This document shows positions 33,310-41,741 of a DNA stretch of 64,000 nt, piece by piece (the first letter of the stretch is position 1; every line of letters starts with the position of its first letter). The notes beneath the pieces are model-generated. The model was not told the origin of the DNA. It saw only the letters and a program-made list of their open reading frames with translations, and searched no databases. Origin of the DNA: a virus. The stretch spans positions 49,556-113,555 of the IMG/VR virus record IMGVR_UViG_3300025407_000020; one strand, 5' to 3'. The position numbers and the translations under genes are program-made.

Positions 33310-36165
33310 TTACCTCTTAAGGCCCTTCATAATGGCTGATTCTTTTTTGAAAGTGCCGGCACTCTTTGGAGTAAACTTGCGATAAGATTCACCTGAGTGA
33401 CCTTGACCCATGCCACCTGCGTATGAAGTGTCTTCGTTCTTTACTGCTTTCTTGTTGAATGCCTTGATGAGTTTGATTTGATCCTCTAGATCATATTCAC
33501 GGAACGCATCGCACATATTGCTATGTGCAAACATACTGAGTTGTTCGCTGGCGTCATCAATCGCTTCTTCTAAATCGCCTAGATCAACATATTCCCAATC
33601 ATAGCGTTCTCTACGCATTTCACTATTTAAATCCTTTGCGAATGTCATGATGTCATCGGTATATCTACTTTCGCTTACGCCGGCACTTTTTGATTTATAA
33701 GTTCTCCAACCGCCTGGCTGAACACCAACTGCACCTGAAGTGTCTGGCATTTCACTCAATGCAATACCTTCACTGATAGCACCTCTAAACTTACGATCCT
33801 TTAACCCACCATATGGATTAACTGCAGGAGTCTTTTCTGCTGCAAACTCTCCAGTATAGTCTTCGTTAACCCCGTCATCATCATTATTGCCTAAGAACTT
33901 ATTCATTGCACGGTTATATGCGTCATCACGAGAAGCTGCACCGGACACTCTCATACCCTTAGGCAATTCAGGTTCTTTTATTTTTTTCTCTCTGCCTACA
34001 ATTACGCCAGCATCAACAAATACATCATAAACTTTTCTATGTGTAGCGTTATCTTTGGCACCAATGACAATCATATCCTGCCCCATACCGCGATCCTGAT
34101 AGTATATTACTCCAAAATCCTTTTTCGGGCTTAAGAAAGTGGTCCATGTATAACCAATGCTAGCAGAAACTTGTTTACTACCGCTCATTATTGATAGTCT
34201 ATTTAAATTGAGATATTTAATAACCGCATCAACATTTTTCATGTTAGACATGCTTTTTAGGAATTGCTTATCATCTAAATGCTTCATTGGGTCAGCACTA
34301 GATAGATAATCTAGGCTTTTTACTGCACGGAATCCTACCTCTGCTCTACGAATCAAATACTGCTTTACAATAGGATAAATATGCTTTAAATATTCCATTG
34401 CTTCAAAAAAAGTATGGTCGTGTTGAACGTTATTGTTTCCTTGTTGCCAATCCATTGCTTCAACGAAATATCTCTTTGCCATTTCTTCTTCGGCTGCTGC
34501 GATAGTGTTAAGTGTGTTAGCGAGTTGCTTGATATTGTAGGCTGCTGCTTTGAATGAACCTTTACTAATGTCATTTGCTAATGCAGTAGCTTCACCGTGC
34601 GCTTTCTTCTTTAATCGTGATAGACTCATTGTTCCAGCACCACCGAGAATAGCAACTTCTGGATCTTTAGCATCGTGTCCTACGATTACGCCCTCTTCTA
34701 AGTTATAGTTGTATCCCGGTGGCACTCTGCGCCCAGTTTTATCAACCCCATACTTTTTGTAATAAGAGAGTAATATATCATTTATTCTGTTAACTGCATC
34801 ATATCCGGCTTGTGTTTGTTCCGCCGTTCTATAATCAGTGTCCGGAGTTTTAACACCTCGTTTTGCCATATATGCATTTCTAGCAGCTAAGTTGCCCGCG
34901 CCGACATCCAGTAGATTAACAAATGCTTCTTTGAACTTAGGATCCGAGGCTAATTCAGCTTTAAATTCCTTGGATTGTTTATTGCCAAACTTATTGATTG
35001 CAAACTGCATAACGCTGTTAATATCTTTATTATCCATCCAATTTTGAAGTACAGAGATAGGATATGCGCCTGCGCCTATGTGAATGTTTTGCACCGGTTC
35101 TTTTGGATTAGCATCACGATATGCTTTCTGTTTTGCAAGGTTTTCTGCTCTCTTAATAGGATCCAAATCCTTTTTGTATAGACTTTGCTGCATAGTAGCA
35201 TTGACCATTGCAGGTGTTCTAAACATTTCTACACCACCAGGTGTGCCTTTTGCCTCATTCTTTGGCTTCTTATGATGCTTTTTCATATTGATAGCGATAG
35301 CGGCCTGTTGTGCAGGATTAGCGGCTTCTTCTACGCTCTCGCTCTTGGTTCCCCAATTCTTAGCACCTTTCTTGCGACACTGAACTAATGCACCGCTAGC
35401 ATATGCACTTGGCCAAACCTTATAGCGACTCTTAACTTTATAATAGCAGGCATCTTGCTTTTCATTAAGCATTGATTCATGATACATTGCTCCGCCGCAT
35501 TCTGGGCATTGCTGTGTTTCTTGAATGTCTTCATTCTTTTTGCGTCCGGCACAATGTGCTTTTTGACTGAAGCCTTTTGGATGTGAGCAATCAATACTGC
35601 GCTTATACTTTGCGCTCCACTTTTCGTCCAACTCTTGGTCTTCGTTCTTTACACAGTTGGGAACAGTCTTGCCGAACATCTTCTTGTTACCTTCTTTATG
35701 ATAACCCTTCCAGCAATTCTCATCCATCATTTCTTCATTGGTCTTTTTCTTTGTAGCAACATTGTGTGCTGGGCCATGACGATCTGGGTTTGGATCTTCT
35801 CTGCGCTTTTTACTAGCAGCATACTTGCGACCCTTTTTGCCAATAGAGTGAGCTTTGCTTTGCGGTAGGCACTTTGGCTTACCTTCACTATCGCTACCTC
35901 TAGCACAAGCACCGCGAATCTTACCATCAGGTCCAAAACGTACCCACTTTTCTTTGAACCATTTATGAAGGTTTTCGTCAAGCTGGACATCTTCTCTCAT
36001 TTCTTGCTTGACTTCAATCTTCTTGTTAGGGAACTTAGTACGCATACGCTTTGCATCTTCTTCTGCTTCATGCGCTCTTGCGTATTTGGTTGCTGCCTTA
36101 CCGTCAATGTAGATTACAGCTACGTTTTCCCCTTCGTCAACGATACCCTTCATGATAGAACTCAT
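33310..36165 (-). CDS. Large mosaic virion protein with Cys-rich modules (DUF5872-like), possibly a polyprotein
   Basis: A 951-residue protein made of short modules. The N-terminal part has KWVRFGPDGKIRGACARGSD ... CLPQSKAHS, a DUF5872-like unit; ENCWKGYHKEGNKKMFGKTV and WSAKYKRSIDCSHPKGFSQK are two further short Cys-containing modules; QCPECGGAMYHE is a zinc-finger-like pair. A structured middle region follows (about 330-760). Modules are separated by acidic linkers with (L/I)xE sites (LDENL, LDEKW, LNEKQ, ISEG, LSEMP), which the phage head protease could cut. It is probably a head or internal protein precursor; the functions of the parts are unknown. Confidence 0.6.
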   Translation of the reverse strand: MSSIMKGIVDEGENVAVIYIDGKAATKYARAHEAEEDAKRMRTKFPNKKIEVKQEMREDVQLDENLHKWFKEKWVRFGPDGKIRGACARGSDSEGKPKCLPQSKAHSIGKKGRKYAASKKRREDPNPDRHGPAHNVATKKKTNEEMMDENCWKGYHKEGNKKMFGKTVPNCVKNEDQELDEKWSAKYKRSIDCSHPKGFSQKAHCAGRKKNEDIQETQQCPECGGAMYHESMLNEKQDACYYKVKSRYKVWPSAYASGALVQCRKKGAKNWGTKSESVEEAANPAQQAAIAINMKKHHKKPKNEAKGTPGGVEMFRTPAMVNATMQQSLYKKDLDPIKRAENLAKQKAYRDANPKEPVQNIHIGAGAYPISVLQNWMDNKDINSVMQFAINKFGNKQSKEFKAELASDPKFKEAFVNLLDVGAGNLAARNAYMAKRGVKTPDTDYRTAEQTQAGYDAVNRINDILLSYYKKYGVDKTGRRVPPGYNYNLEEGVIVGHDAKDPEVAILGGAGTMSLSRLKKKAHGEATALANDISKGSFKAAAYNIKQLANTLNTIAAAEEEMAKRYFVEAMDWQQGNNNVQHDHTFFEAMEYLKHIYPIVKQYLIRRAEVGFRAVKSLDYLSSADPMKHLDDKQFLKSMSNMKNVDAVIKYLNLNRLSIMSGSKQVSASIGYTWTTFLSPKKDFGVIYYQDRGMGQDMIVIGAKDNATHRKVYDVFVDAGVIVGREKKIKEPELPKGMRVSGAASRDDAYNRAMNKFLGNNDDDGVNEDYTGEFAAEKTPAVNPYGGLKDRKFRGAISEGIALSEMPDTSGAVGVQPGGWRTYKSKSAGVSESRYTDDIMTFAKDLNSEMRRERYDWEYVDLGDLEEAIDDASEQLSMFAHSNMCDAFREYDLEDQIKLIKAFNKKAVKNEDTSYAGGMGQGHSGESYRKFTPKSAGTFKKESAIMKGLKR

Positions 36166-36166
36166 A

Positions 36167-36595
36167 TTAATCAGCCTTCTTGTTTTTATCTTTTTCAGTA
36201 ATAGGGCCGCCTGTTACCCATGCTTTGCAACTGCGGCTGCCTGCGCACTTGAAGTGTAAGAAATTACAATAACCTAAATCACTAAGATTGATTGTAGCAT
36301 TACTGTCAATATTTTCTTCATCACCTTTGATGCCTTTACTAATGCAATCGCGCATACTGTCACTAACATCAAATGCAGCACAGTTTCCGCACATCATAGA
36401 CTTTGCGGTTGCTTCGTCTACTTTAAAAACGTTGCTCATATCTTTCCAGTATGACCCAGGCTTATTTGGATTCGCAGGACCATACATATATTCGTCAATA
36501 GCAATTTGACGATTCTTAAGATTTAAGTTAATATCGTGTGTGGCACGGGGGCAACCTTTTTCAACTGCTTCTAAGAGATTGATAAGATCACGCAT
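36167..36595 (-). CDS. Cysteine-rich protein conserved in T4-like phages (142 aa)
   Basis: A 142-residue protein starting MRDLINLLEAVEKGCPRATH; L-L-E at 7-9 fits a capsid-targeting start. MCGNCAAFDVSD ... DCI ... GYCNFLHFKCAGSRSCKAW has seven cysteines in a metal- or Fe-S-binding arrangement. I recall similar proteins in T4-like cyanophages. The ATG at 36595 overlaps the upstream stop by 8 bases. Function unknown. Confidence 0.65.
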   Translation of the reverse strand: MRDLINLLEAVEKGCPRATHDINLNLKNRQIAIDEYMYGPANPNKPGSYWKDMSNVFKVDEATAKSMMCGNCAAFDVSDSMRDCISKGIKGDEENIDSNATINLSDLGYCNFLHFKCAGSRSCKAWVTGGPITEKDKNKKAD

Positions 36596-37424
36596 TTCCT
36601 TTAGCCTCTTCTTCCATACTATCAGCAACGCTATCTAAGTAGTCACTTGCTAATGTGATATAGCTTTGCTGCCATGCCATTAGTTCGTCACGCTGATCAA
36701 GCATTTGATAGATTCTCTTTGCAGCTTTGGCTGCACTACGCATTTCACCCTTAGCCATGCTAATTTCATGGTCAAAATGTTCTTGACTTTCACCAACGCC
36801 GCCACCTGCAATAACACCTGCCGATTCACTATACTCTTGCTTACTGATAAGATATTCAGTTACATTAGTCATCATACTCTTAATAGTGCCAATCTTTTCA
36901 CTAACCCATTCAGGAAACTGATCACTATTTTCTAATCTAGTATGAAGTTCTTTGGCATTACGTGCAATTGTTCTAAGACTATTCTTTAATGTCTCACCCT
37001 CATGCTCTGCTTTATCTGGGTCAAACGCATGAAAGCCGGTCTTTAGTCTATGACCTTGACCTGGAACAAGAATCAAATCGTCTTCTTGTAAGTCAGCTTC
37101 ATTAACTTCATTCTTTGACTTTGGACGCAATGAAGGAGGAGTACCTAGTGAAGCGATCATCTGTTCTTTACTAGTACGATACTTCTTTTGGAAGTTGCCA
37201 TTATCCATGTCTCTAATATCAATAGCAAGTTCTTTCATCTTGCTTTCATTGACAGAGTTGGCATACTTCTTACTTGTCTTTTTACCTGTAAGTAATGTAC
37301 CTGGCTTCTCGTTGCCATAAACTCCCTTACCAACTCCACTGCGCTTTTGAGTGGTCATTGGTGTAGCTACAGTAGCAATAGCGCCAGCAGTCGTACTTTC
37401 GTTGATGAATTCATTGATCTTCAT
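36588..37424 (-). CDS. Capsid-targeted protein (278 aa)
   Basis: A 278-residue protein starting MKINEFINESTTAGAIATVA; I-N-E at 7-9 is an ideal capsid-targeting cleavage site, closest in this window to T4 IPIII-type peptides. The C-terminal half is helical (FPEWVSEKIGTIKSMMTNVT). Other NE motifs (NSVNESK, NEVNEAD) may also be cut. GATAAATA lies at 37450-37457, 26 bases upstream. Likely an internal head protein. Confidence 0.65.
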   Translation of the reverse strand: MKINEFINESTTAGAIATVATPMTTQKRSGVGKGVYGNEKPGTLLTGKKTSKKYANSVNESKMKELAIDIRDMDNGNFQKKYRTSKEQMIASLGTPPSLRPKSKNEVNEADLQEDDLILVPGQGHRLKTGFHAFDPDKAEHEGETLKNSLRTIARNAKELHTRLENSDQFPEWVSEKIGTIKSMMTNVTEYLISKQEYSESAGVIAGGGVGESQEHFDHEISMAKGEMRSAAKAAKRIYQMLDQRDELMAWQQSYITLASDYLDSVADSMEEEAKGNA

Positions 37425-37449
37425 GGGGTAATCCTATATAGTGATATAG

Positions 37450-37457
37450 TATTTATC
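37450..37457 (-). promoter_or_regulatory. Late promoter-like box GATAAATA
   Basis: GATAAATAC, 26 bases before the ATG at 37424 and overlapping the last codon of the homing endonuclease gene. Confidence 0.6.
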
Positions 37458-38193
37458 AGCCGCTGACTATTCTCCATCCTTTAGCATGACTATATTTTCC
37501 ATTAATAACTTGGCTGATATTGCTTTTTAGTTCCGGATACGTTGAGGTCATCTCTAATCTAGTAGCAGTTAGTTGTTCTCCGGTATTAATGTTTTCCCAA
37601 AGATATACAGTATCTACATATCTAGGATTATTTTTCCCCAACGGCTTTTTATCCGGATTGTTTTTATAAAAAGTTTTTCTACCATTACTATAGTTGGTGT
37701 GCATCTGTTCTGTCATCACTCTATTAGCAGACGCCGCCCGTTGTATTTCTTTAGTTTCATCAGTGTGTTTACGACCGTAGAAGGGATTATTTTTACCTTT
37801 GTGTTTTTCGCTCATATACTTGCTATGTAGAATAGCTGCTTCCGCACGTATCGCAGCTATTTCGGGAATTAGGTTATCTCCTATTATTCTTTGTTGTGTT
37901 TTACTTTGCGGATTAGCCATTCGCACAGCAGCTAGTGTCATCTTCCTAATGTTCTTTTCTTCACTGACCATTTTAGGTAATAGCAAATGAACTCTTAAGT
38001 GTTCCTCCGCAGTTAACCACACTAAGTTAGATTTCTCGTCGGTGCCTCCCATTGATTTAGGTATTATGTGATGACGTTCGGTATAAGTTAGTATGGTCTT
38101 TGCTTCTCTCCTAGAAGCAGATTGCGGAACTCTTGTAATAGCATGATTGACAATATCATAGTATTGTTCAGTAAAGTTGTTTTCCAGGTACAT
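37456..38193 (-). CDS. HNH homing endonuclease with NUMOD motifs
   Basis: A 245-residue endonuclease. The HNH domain is TERHHIIPKSMGGTDEKSNL followed by VWLTAEEHLRVHLLL (H-H ... N ... H). It is followed by NUMOD3-type repeats (KGKNNPFYGRKHTDETKEIQ, GKNNPRY) and a NUMOD1-like DNA-binding end (NINTGEQLTATRLEMTSTYP). AAAGGAG precedes the ATG at 38193; the frame extends upstream to 38223 through the promoter, so the shorter start is chosen. It lies between the capsid-targeted gene and a glycosyltransferase. Confidence 0.88.
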   Translation of the reverse strand: MYLENNFTEQYYDIVNHAITRVPQSASRREAKTILTYTERHHIIPKSMGGTDEKSNLVWLTAEEHLRVHLLLPKMVSEEKNIRKMTLAAVRMANPQSKTQQRIIGDNLIPEIAAIRAEAAILHSKYMSEKHKGKNNPFYGRKHTDETKEIQRAASANRVMTEQMHTNYSNGRKTFYKNNPDKKPLGKNNPRYVDTVYLWENINTGEQLTATRLEMTSTYPELKSNISQVINGKYSHAKGWRIVSG

Positions 38194-38205
38194 TGCAATC
38201 TCCTT

Positions 38206-38222
38206 TGATAATCTATTTATCA
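38206..38222 (-). promoter_or_regulatory. Late promoter inside a hairpin before the HNH gene
   Basis: TGATAAATAGATTATCA on the minus strand: TGATAA pairs with TTATCA (5-base loop), the 5' arm is the GATAAATA box, and AAAGGAG overlaps the 3' arm. A late start would remove the hairpin arm. Confidence 0.5.
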
Positions 38223-38255
38223 CTCCTAGAACCTTTTACGAAAACTACTACTCAT

Positions 38256-38297
38256 AAAAAGGAAGGGGAGATTATTGTCTCTCCCCTCCTAGTTTTT
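38256..38297 (-). terminator. Rho-independent terminator after the glycosyltransferase
   Basis: On the minus strand GGAGGGGAGA pairs with TCTCCCCTTCC (one bulge) and is followed by TTTTT. It directly follows the stop of the gene at 38296-39207 and has A/T runs on both sides, so it may work in both directions. Confidence 0.8.
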
Positions 38298-39207
38298 AGT
38301 TGATTACGTTTCCGTTCTCATCAACTAACTTAATCTTTCCTGCCTGAAGCTGTTGTTCAAGGTACATAGGACCGATATTCTCAATGAGGTAGTTCATGTT
38401 TTCCTGACAGAACACGTAGGAACCAGAGTGACGAAGAAGGACGCGCTTGTCAACCCAGATACGTCCTCCCAAATCTCTATGGTTCTCGCAAAATGTCCAA
38501 TCCTCGGAATAGTAACGATTCTGGCGAACAGCAGTATCAAAATATGTCTTCAAATGCTGATCATATTTCGGGTCAAGGCCGATATCGTTCTTGTACTGCT
38601 TAACTGCTGGGTGACTGTTCATCTTTTCAAAGACATGCTTCTTCATAAGAAGGAAGCCGGTGCCTGCCTTTGAAACTTCTTGAAGACCATCAGGACCTTC
38701 TTCGGCACCATCAAACCCGTTGACAACCCACTTGATGGGCATAGTCTTCATTGGGTACAAACCACCGATAACGTCAACGTCCCTGTTCAAGAGGACTAGC
38801 AAATGCCAGGGCTCCCAACCGATATCAGCGTCAACGAAGAACAAGTGTGTTGCATCGGGCATGTCTAGGAACTTAGCAGTCAGAGTGTTTCTTGCTCTGC
38901 TGATAAGTGATTCATTTACCATTGTTTCAAGCGTCCAGTCAATGCCCAACTGGCGAGCAGTATTTGCCCACTTGATGAATGACATAAATGTTGATTCAGT
39001 CAACATACCACCGTAGCAAGGCATTGCAATATGCACCTTAGTTGTACGGAGGAAGTCAACGTTAACTTGAACCTGACCCTCAGCCGGGGCCTGTTCTTGT
39101 GCAGCTTGCTCAGCAATTTCCTGCAACTGTTCAACTGGAACAGTGCGTTCTTCGCCGTTCGGGGCTACATTCTTCTTGGTATTCTTAGTAGTAGGTTTAC
39201 GTGCCAT
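38296..39207 (-). CDS. GT-A-type glycosyltransferase-like protein
   Basis: A 303-residue protein. After a charged, alanine- and glutamine-rich N-terminus, VHIAMPCYGGMLTESTFMSF starts a GT-A fold, SLISRARNTLTAKFLDMPDA and HLFFVDADIGWEPWHLL hold the DxD metal-nucleotide motif, and DVDVIGGLYPMKTMPIKWVV follows. It probably transfers a sugar from a nucleotide donor. I recall similar proteins in T4-like phages next to virion genes. It is followed by a terminator and preceded by a 10-bp hairpin, so it may be a single-gene unit. Confidence 0.7.
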   Translation of the reverse strand: MARKPTTKNTKKNVAPNGEERTVPVEQLQEIAEQAAQEQAPAEGQVQVNVDFLRTTKVHIAMPCYGGMLTESTFMSFIKWANTARQLGIDWTLETMVNESLISRARNTLTAKFLDMPDATHLFFVDADIGWEPWHLLVLLNRDVDVIGGLYPMKTMPIKWVVNGFDGAEEGPDGLQEVSKAGTGFLLMKKHVFEKMNSHPAVKQYKNDIGLDPKYDQHLKTYFDTAVRQNRYYSEDWTFCENHRDLGGRIWVDKRVLLRHSGSYVFCQENMNYLIENIGPMYLEQQLQAGKIKLVDENGNVIN

Positions 39208-39218
39208 TTGGTCCTCTT

Positions 39219-39249
39219 TCGTTGTAAACTATAAAGATATTTACAACGA
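39219..39249 (-). promoter_or_regulatory. Perfect 10-bp inverted repeat with a late-like box in the leader
   Basis: TCGTTGTAAA (39240-39249) pairs perfectly with TTTACAACGA (39219-39228), 11-base loop. GTAAATAT in the 5' arm resembles the late box. The ribosome site GAGG follows directly, so folding could affect translation of the glycosyltransferase, or end the upstream transcript. Confidence 0.5.
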
Positions 39250-39264
39250 GAAGAGGCTATGGAA

Positions 39265-40950
39265 TTATTTTTCTTCTAAATAATCCATATTTTCGGATAC
39301 ATTGTTTTGATCAGTAGTGATTAGCTTTTGAATACTTGCTTCAATTGCACCCGGTTCATTGCGATATGGACTCATCTGAACATGACCAACTAATCTATAT
39401 TGATCAGGTCCTTCAAGATGATAAACTGAATAGCCTTCTTTAGTGAATCCTTCATCGTCATCATAGCTGTCATCACCTAGGAAATAACCATTGCCTAGGT
39501 CTTCAATGATAGATGCCATACTAGCAGAATAAACAGTACCGGCTGCTTCACTTATCATTTCTTCATCACCGACATGCTTCTTAATACCAAGCACATCACC
39601 AAGCATATTCAAACTTGCTAGATACTTTTTCTGTGATGCTGCTGCTCTTTCAGGACTCCAATGTGATTTGTCGCCTGTATAGTTCATGTAGTTGTCGCAA
39701 TACTTAACCATCATTGCTAATGGGTTTTTGCTATTAATAATCTTGCGAATATTGTCAGCATAGGACAATGACTTGTCTTTGGTTAATAATTGTACAGCTT
39801 CAATAACTTCTGGACTAAAGCCCTTCTTGGCAAGTTGTTCTGGAGTATAAGGTGTATCTTCAAGAACATCGTGAAGTAATGCTACCTTAACTGCATCTGG
39901 GGTAAACTTGGGACCAAAGAACTTCTTACCAATTGCAGCTACAGCCTTAGGGTGTGATGAATATGGCATTGAACCATACATCTGACCTTGTTCTTTATCG
40001 TGCGCTCTTTGAATGAACTTCTTAGTCTTACGAACGTTGTATTCGTCTAGTTGACCATCTGCTTGACTTCCATCACAATCATAATCACAGTTTTCATCTC
40101 CGCAATACGGACATTCAATCCATCCTACACCATGTCTATGCTCATCATTGTGTTGTTTAGAGAATGCATCTGCGTACTTGTCGTATTGTGACTGCTTCCT
40201 TTTAAAGGGAACTACCTCTCCTTCCGTCAAGATAGATTTAGCCTCGCTCAACAGTTGAACGAACTTAGCCTTCTGTGCAGGGGATGCTTCACTGATCATA
40301 GGCTTGATTGCGCTGATAAGTCTGCGAATGCTCTCAGTAACCTGAAGGTTATTGTCAAATACTTGCTTCATTTTCTCTGCTGCATCCCCATATAAATCTC
40401 TAAGGATTCTCATTTTTGTTTTGTCATCTGCGCCTGCATATGCTTTACGAATAGCACTTGCATCGCGCATTGTTTTGCCAGCGATAGGGAATTCTGCAAC
40501 ATCAGTTGACATTACATAACCATGATCCGACATTGGCTTGACTAAATCTTTTCCATATGGCTGTAAGTAAGAAGGACTACCGTCTCGTTTAGGATTAAAG
40601 CTAAAGCGAGGATCAGGGGCTATACCTAACTTAGGATCGCCCTCCATGTCCTTCTTACTTACGCCAAATACAATTGCTGTTTTCTCGGGATCAAGGTTCA
40701 GTTGATCAATATATTCTTGAGCCGCGTATGGATTGCGGACAGCAATTATATTCTTGCTTGGAATGCCAAGAGCCATTGCCATCTTTGCGCGATCTTGCGC
40801 TGAGAATGGACTCTTTGGCTGTTCCTGTTTTGCTGAGATAGCGAGATAGGTATTATCCAAGCCAAACTTCTTTGCTAGCTGCTTAAAGCTAGCAGCATGA
40901 CCCTTGTGAAAAGGATGAAATCTACCTGGATATATACCTATTACGCGCAT
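39265..40950 (-). CDS. Nucleotidyltransferase fused to a RelA/SpoT-type HD hydrolase domain
   Basis: A 561-residue fusion. The N-terminus MRVIGIYPGRFHPFHKGHAA is an HxGH nucleotidyltransferase (NadR/NMNAT-like), extending to about residue 200. The centre has (I/L)-S/T-E linkers and a Cys cluster (ECPYCGDENCDYDC). Residues about 330-450 form an HD domain like the (p)ppGpp hydrolase: YSSHPKAVAAI, VALLHDVLEDTPYTPEQL (HDxxED), then MMVKYCDNYMN. A further C-terminal part is unknown. It may act on NAD or alarmone metabolism after infection. The domain pairing is unusual and the joint function is inference. Confidence 0.85.
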   Translation of the reverse strand: MRVIGIYPGRFHPFHKGHAASFKQLAKKFGLDNTYLAISAKQEQPKSPFSAQDRAKMAMALGIPSKNIIAVRNPYAAQEYIDQLNLDPEKTAIVFGVSKKDMEGDPKLGIAPDPRFSFNPKRDGSPSYLQPYGKDLVKPMSDHGYVMSTDVAEFPIAGKTMRDASAIRKAYAGADDKTKMRILRDLYGDAAEKMKQVFDNNLQVTESIRRLISAIKPMISEASPAQKAKFVQLLSEAKSILTEGEVVPFKRKQSQYDKYADAFSKQHNDEHRHGVGWIECPYCGDENCDYDCDGSQADGQLDEYNVRKTKKFIQRAHDKEQGQMYGSMPYSSHPKAVAAIGKKFFGPKFTPDAVKVALLHDVLEDTPYTPEQLAKKGFSPEVIEAVQLLTKDKSLSYADNIRKIINSKNPLAMMVKYCDNYMNYTGDKSHWSPERAAASQKKYLASLNMLGDVLGIKKHVGDEEMISEAAGTVYSASMASIIEDLGNGYFLGDDSYDDDEGFTKEGYSVYHLEGPDQYRLVGHVQMSPYRNEPGAIEASIQKLITTDQNNVSENMDYLEEK

Positions 40951-40953
40951 ATC

Positions 40954-41142
40954 TTACTTTGCTTCTTTACGTGCGTTCTTTTCTTCGGTGATTTCGTTAC
41001 GACGAGTCTTGCACAACTTTGCAAGTTCACCAAGTGCCTTACGAGCGCGGGTACCTGCGGCTGCATTACCTGCTTCAAACTTTGCGTCTTCTAGTAGAAA
41101 GGCGTCAAGTTGCGCCTTGATTTTAAAACTTGTACTTTCCAT
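40954..41142 (-). CDS. Small basic helical protein, histone-like (62 aa)
   Basis: A 62-residue protein starting MESTSFKIKAQLDAFLLEDA with AAAGTRARKALGELAKLCKT. The lysine/alanine-rich helices recall short Hc1-like DNA-binding proteins; similar proteins occur in pelagiphage-type genomes (from memory). It precedes the nucleotidyltransferase-HD gene by 3 bases. Confidence 0.55.
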   Translation of the reverse strand: MESTSFKIKAQLDAFLLEDAKFEAGNAAAGTRARKALGELAKLCKTRRNEITEEKNARKEAK

Positions 41143-41154
41143 TTTCTTCTTTCT

Positions 41155-41541
41155 TTAATAGCTGAGTTTAATGTAGTTTACACCACCGTTGTTGAAATCT
41201 TCAACCTTCGCTCTCATATAAACGAAGTTGCCCTCAACGTTGGTGTACATGCTTGCATTGCTTGCAATTTGAGGGGCTGAGTTAGCTGGCGCATATGCAT
41301 TAGCTTCAAGCTCATATACAGTGAACCAGTCAGTGTCAGCAGGAGTCGATGCAAGAGTTGCCTCAAGCACGATATTGCCGGAGCAATTAGTTAAACTGAT
41401 GTTAACAGTTTGTAAATCTTTATTGCCTAGATAGTATGCGGCAGCGGGCTGACTGTTACCAACAACAGTATATGGCGCGCCATTACCAGGATTTTGATAG
41501 ACTGTCTGTGGCAATAGGATCAAAGTAGTTTGCTGAGACAT
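41155..41541 (-). CDS. Virion-type beta protein (128 aa)
   Basis: A 128-residue protein starting MSQQTTLILLPQTVYQNPGN, a strand-rich sequence without a signal peptide (NISLTNCSGNIVLEATLAST ... FVYMRAKVEDFNNGGVNYIK). The style is that of a small T4-like tail or baseplate accessory protein. It overlaps the upstream stop (TAATG). Function unknown. Confidence 0.55.
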   Translation of the reverse strand: MSQQTTLILLPQTVYQNPGNGAPYTVVGNSQPAAAYYLGNKDLQTVNISLTNCSGNIVLEATLASTPADTDWFTVYELEANAYAPANSAPQIASNASMYTNVEGNFVYMRAKVEDFNNGGVNYIKLSY

Positions 41542-41705
41542 TAAGCTCTCTCAACCTCTACTAAGACCCCATTACCAGCGAGTTCCTGTGCTACTTGTTC
41601 TAGTGCTGTTTGAATGTCCTCGGTGACAATAGTATCGTCTAAGTCACTGTCCTTAACAAGTTTGCTCAACTTGATAACGAGTACATCCTCAATCATTTTA
41701 GCCAT
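41541..41705 (-). CDS. Small protein conserved in style with T4-like phages (54 aa)
   Basis: A 54-codon frame starting MAKMIEDVLVIKLSKLVKDS, acidic with a strand-helix pattern. GGAG is 7 bases before the ATG, a GATAAATA box is 22 bases upstream, and the stop overlaps the next ATG, so it is very likely expressed. Function unknown. Confidence 0.7.
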   Translation of the reverse strand: MAKMIEDVLVIKLSKLVKDSDLDDTIVTEDIQTALEQVAQELAGNGVLVEVERA

Positions 41706-41727
41706 GATAATACTCCATTTGATAGAG

Positions 41728-41735
41728 TATTTATC
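41728..41735 (-). promoter_or_regulatory. Late promoter-like box GATAAATA
   Basis: GATAAATAC, 22 bases before the ATG at 41705; it would drive the small genes and the nucleotidyltransferase-HD gene downstream. Confidence 0.6.
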
Positions 41736-41741
41736 TCTAGC

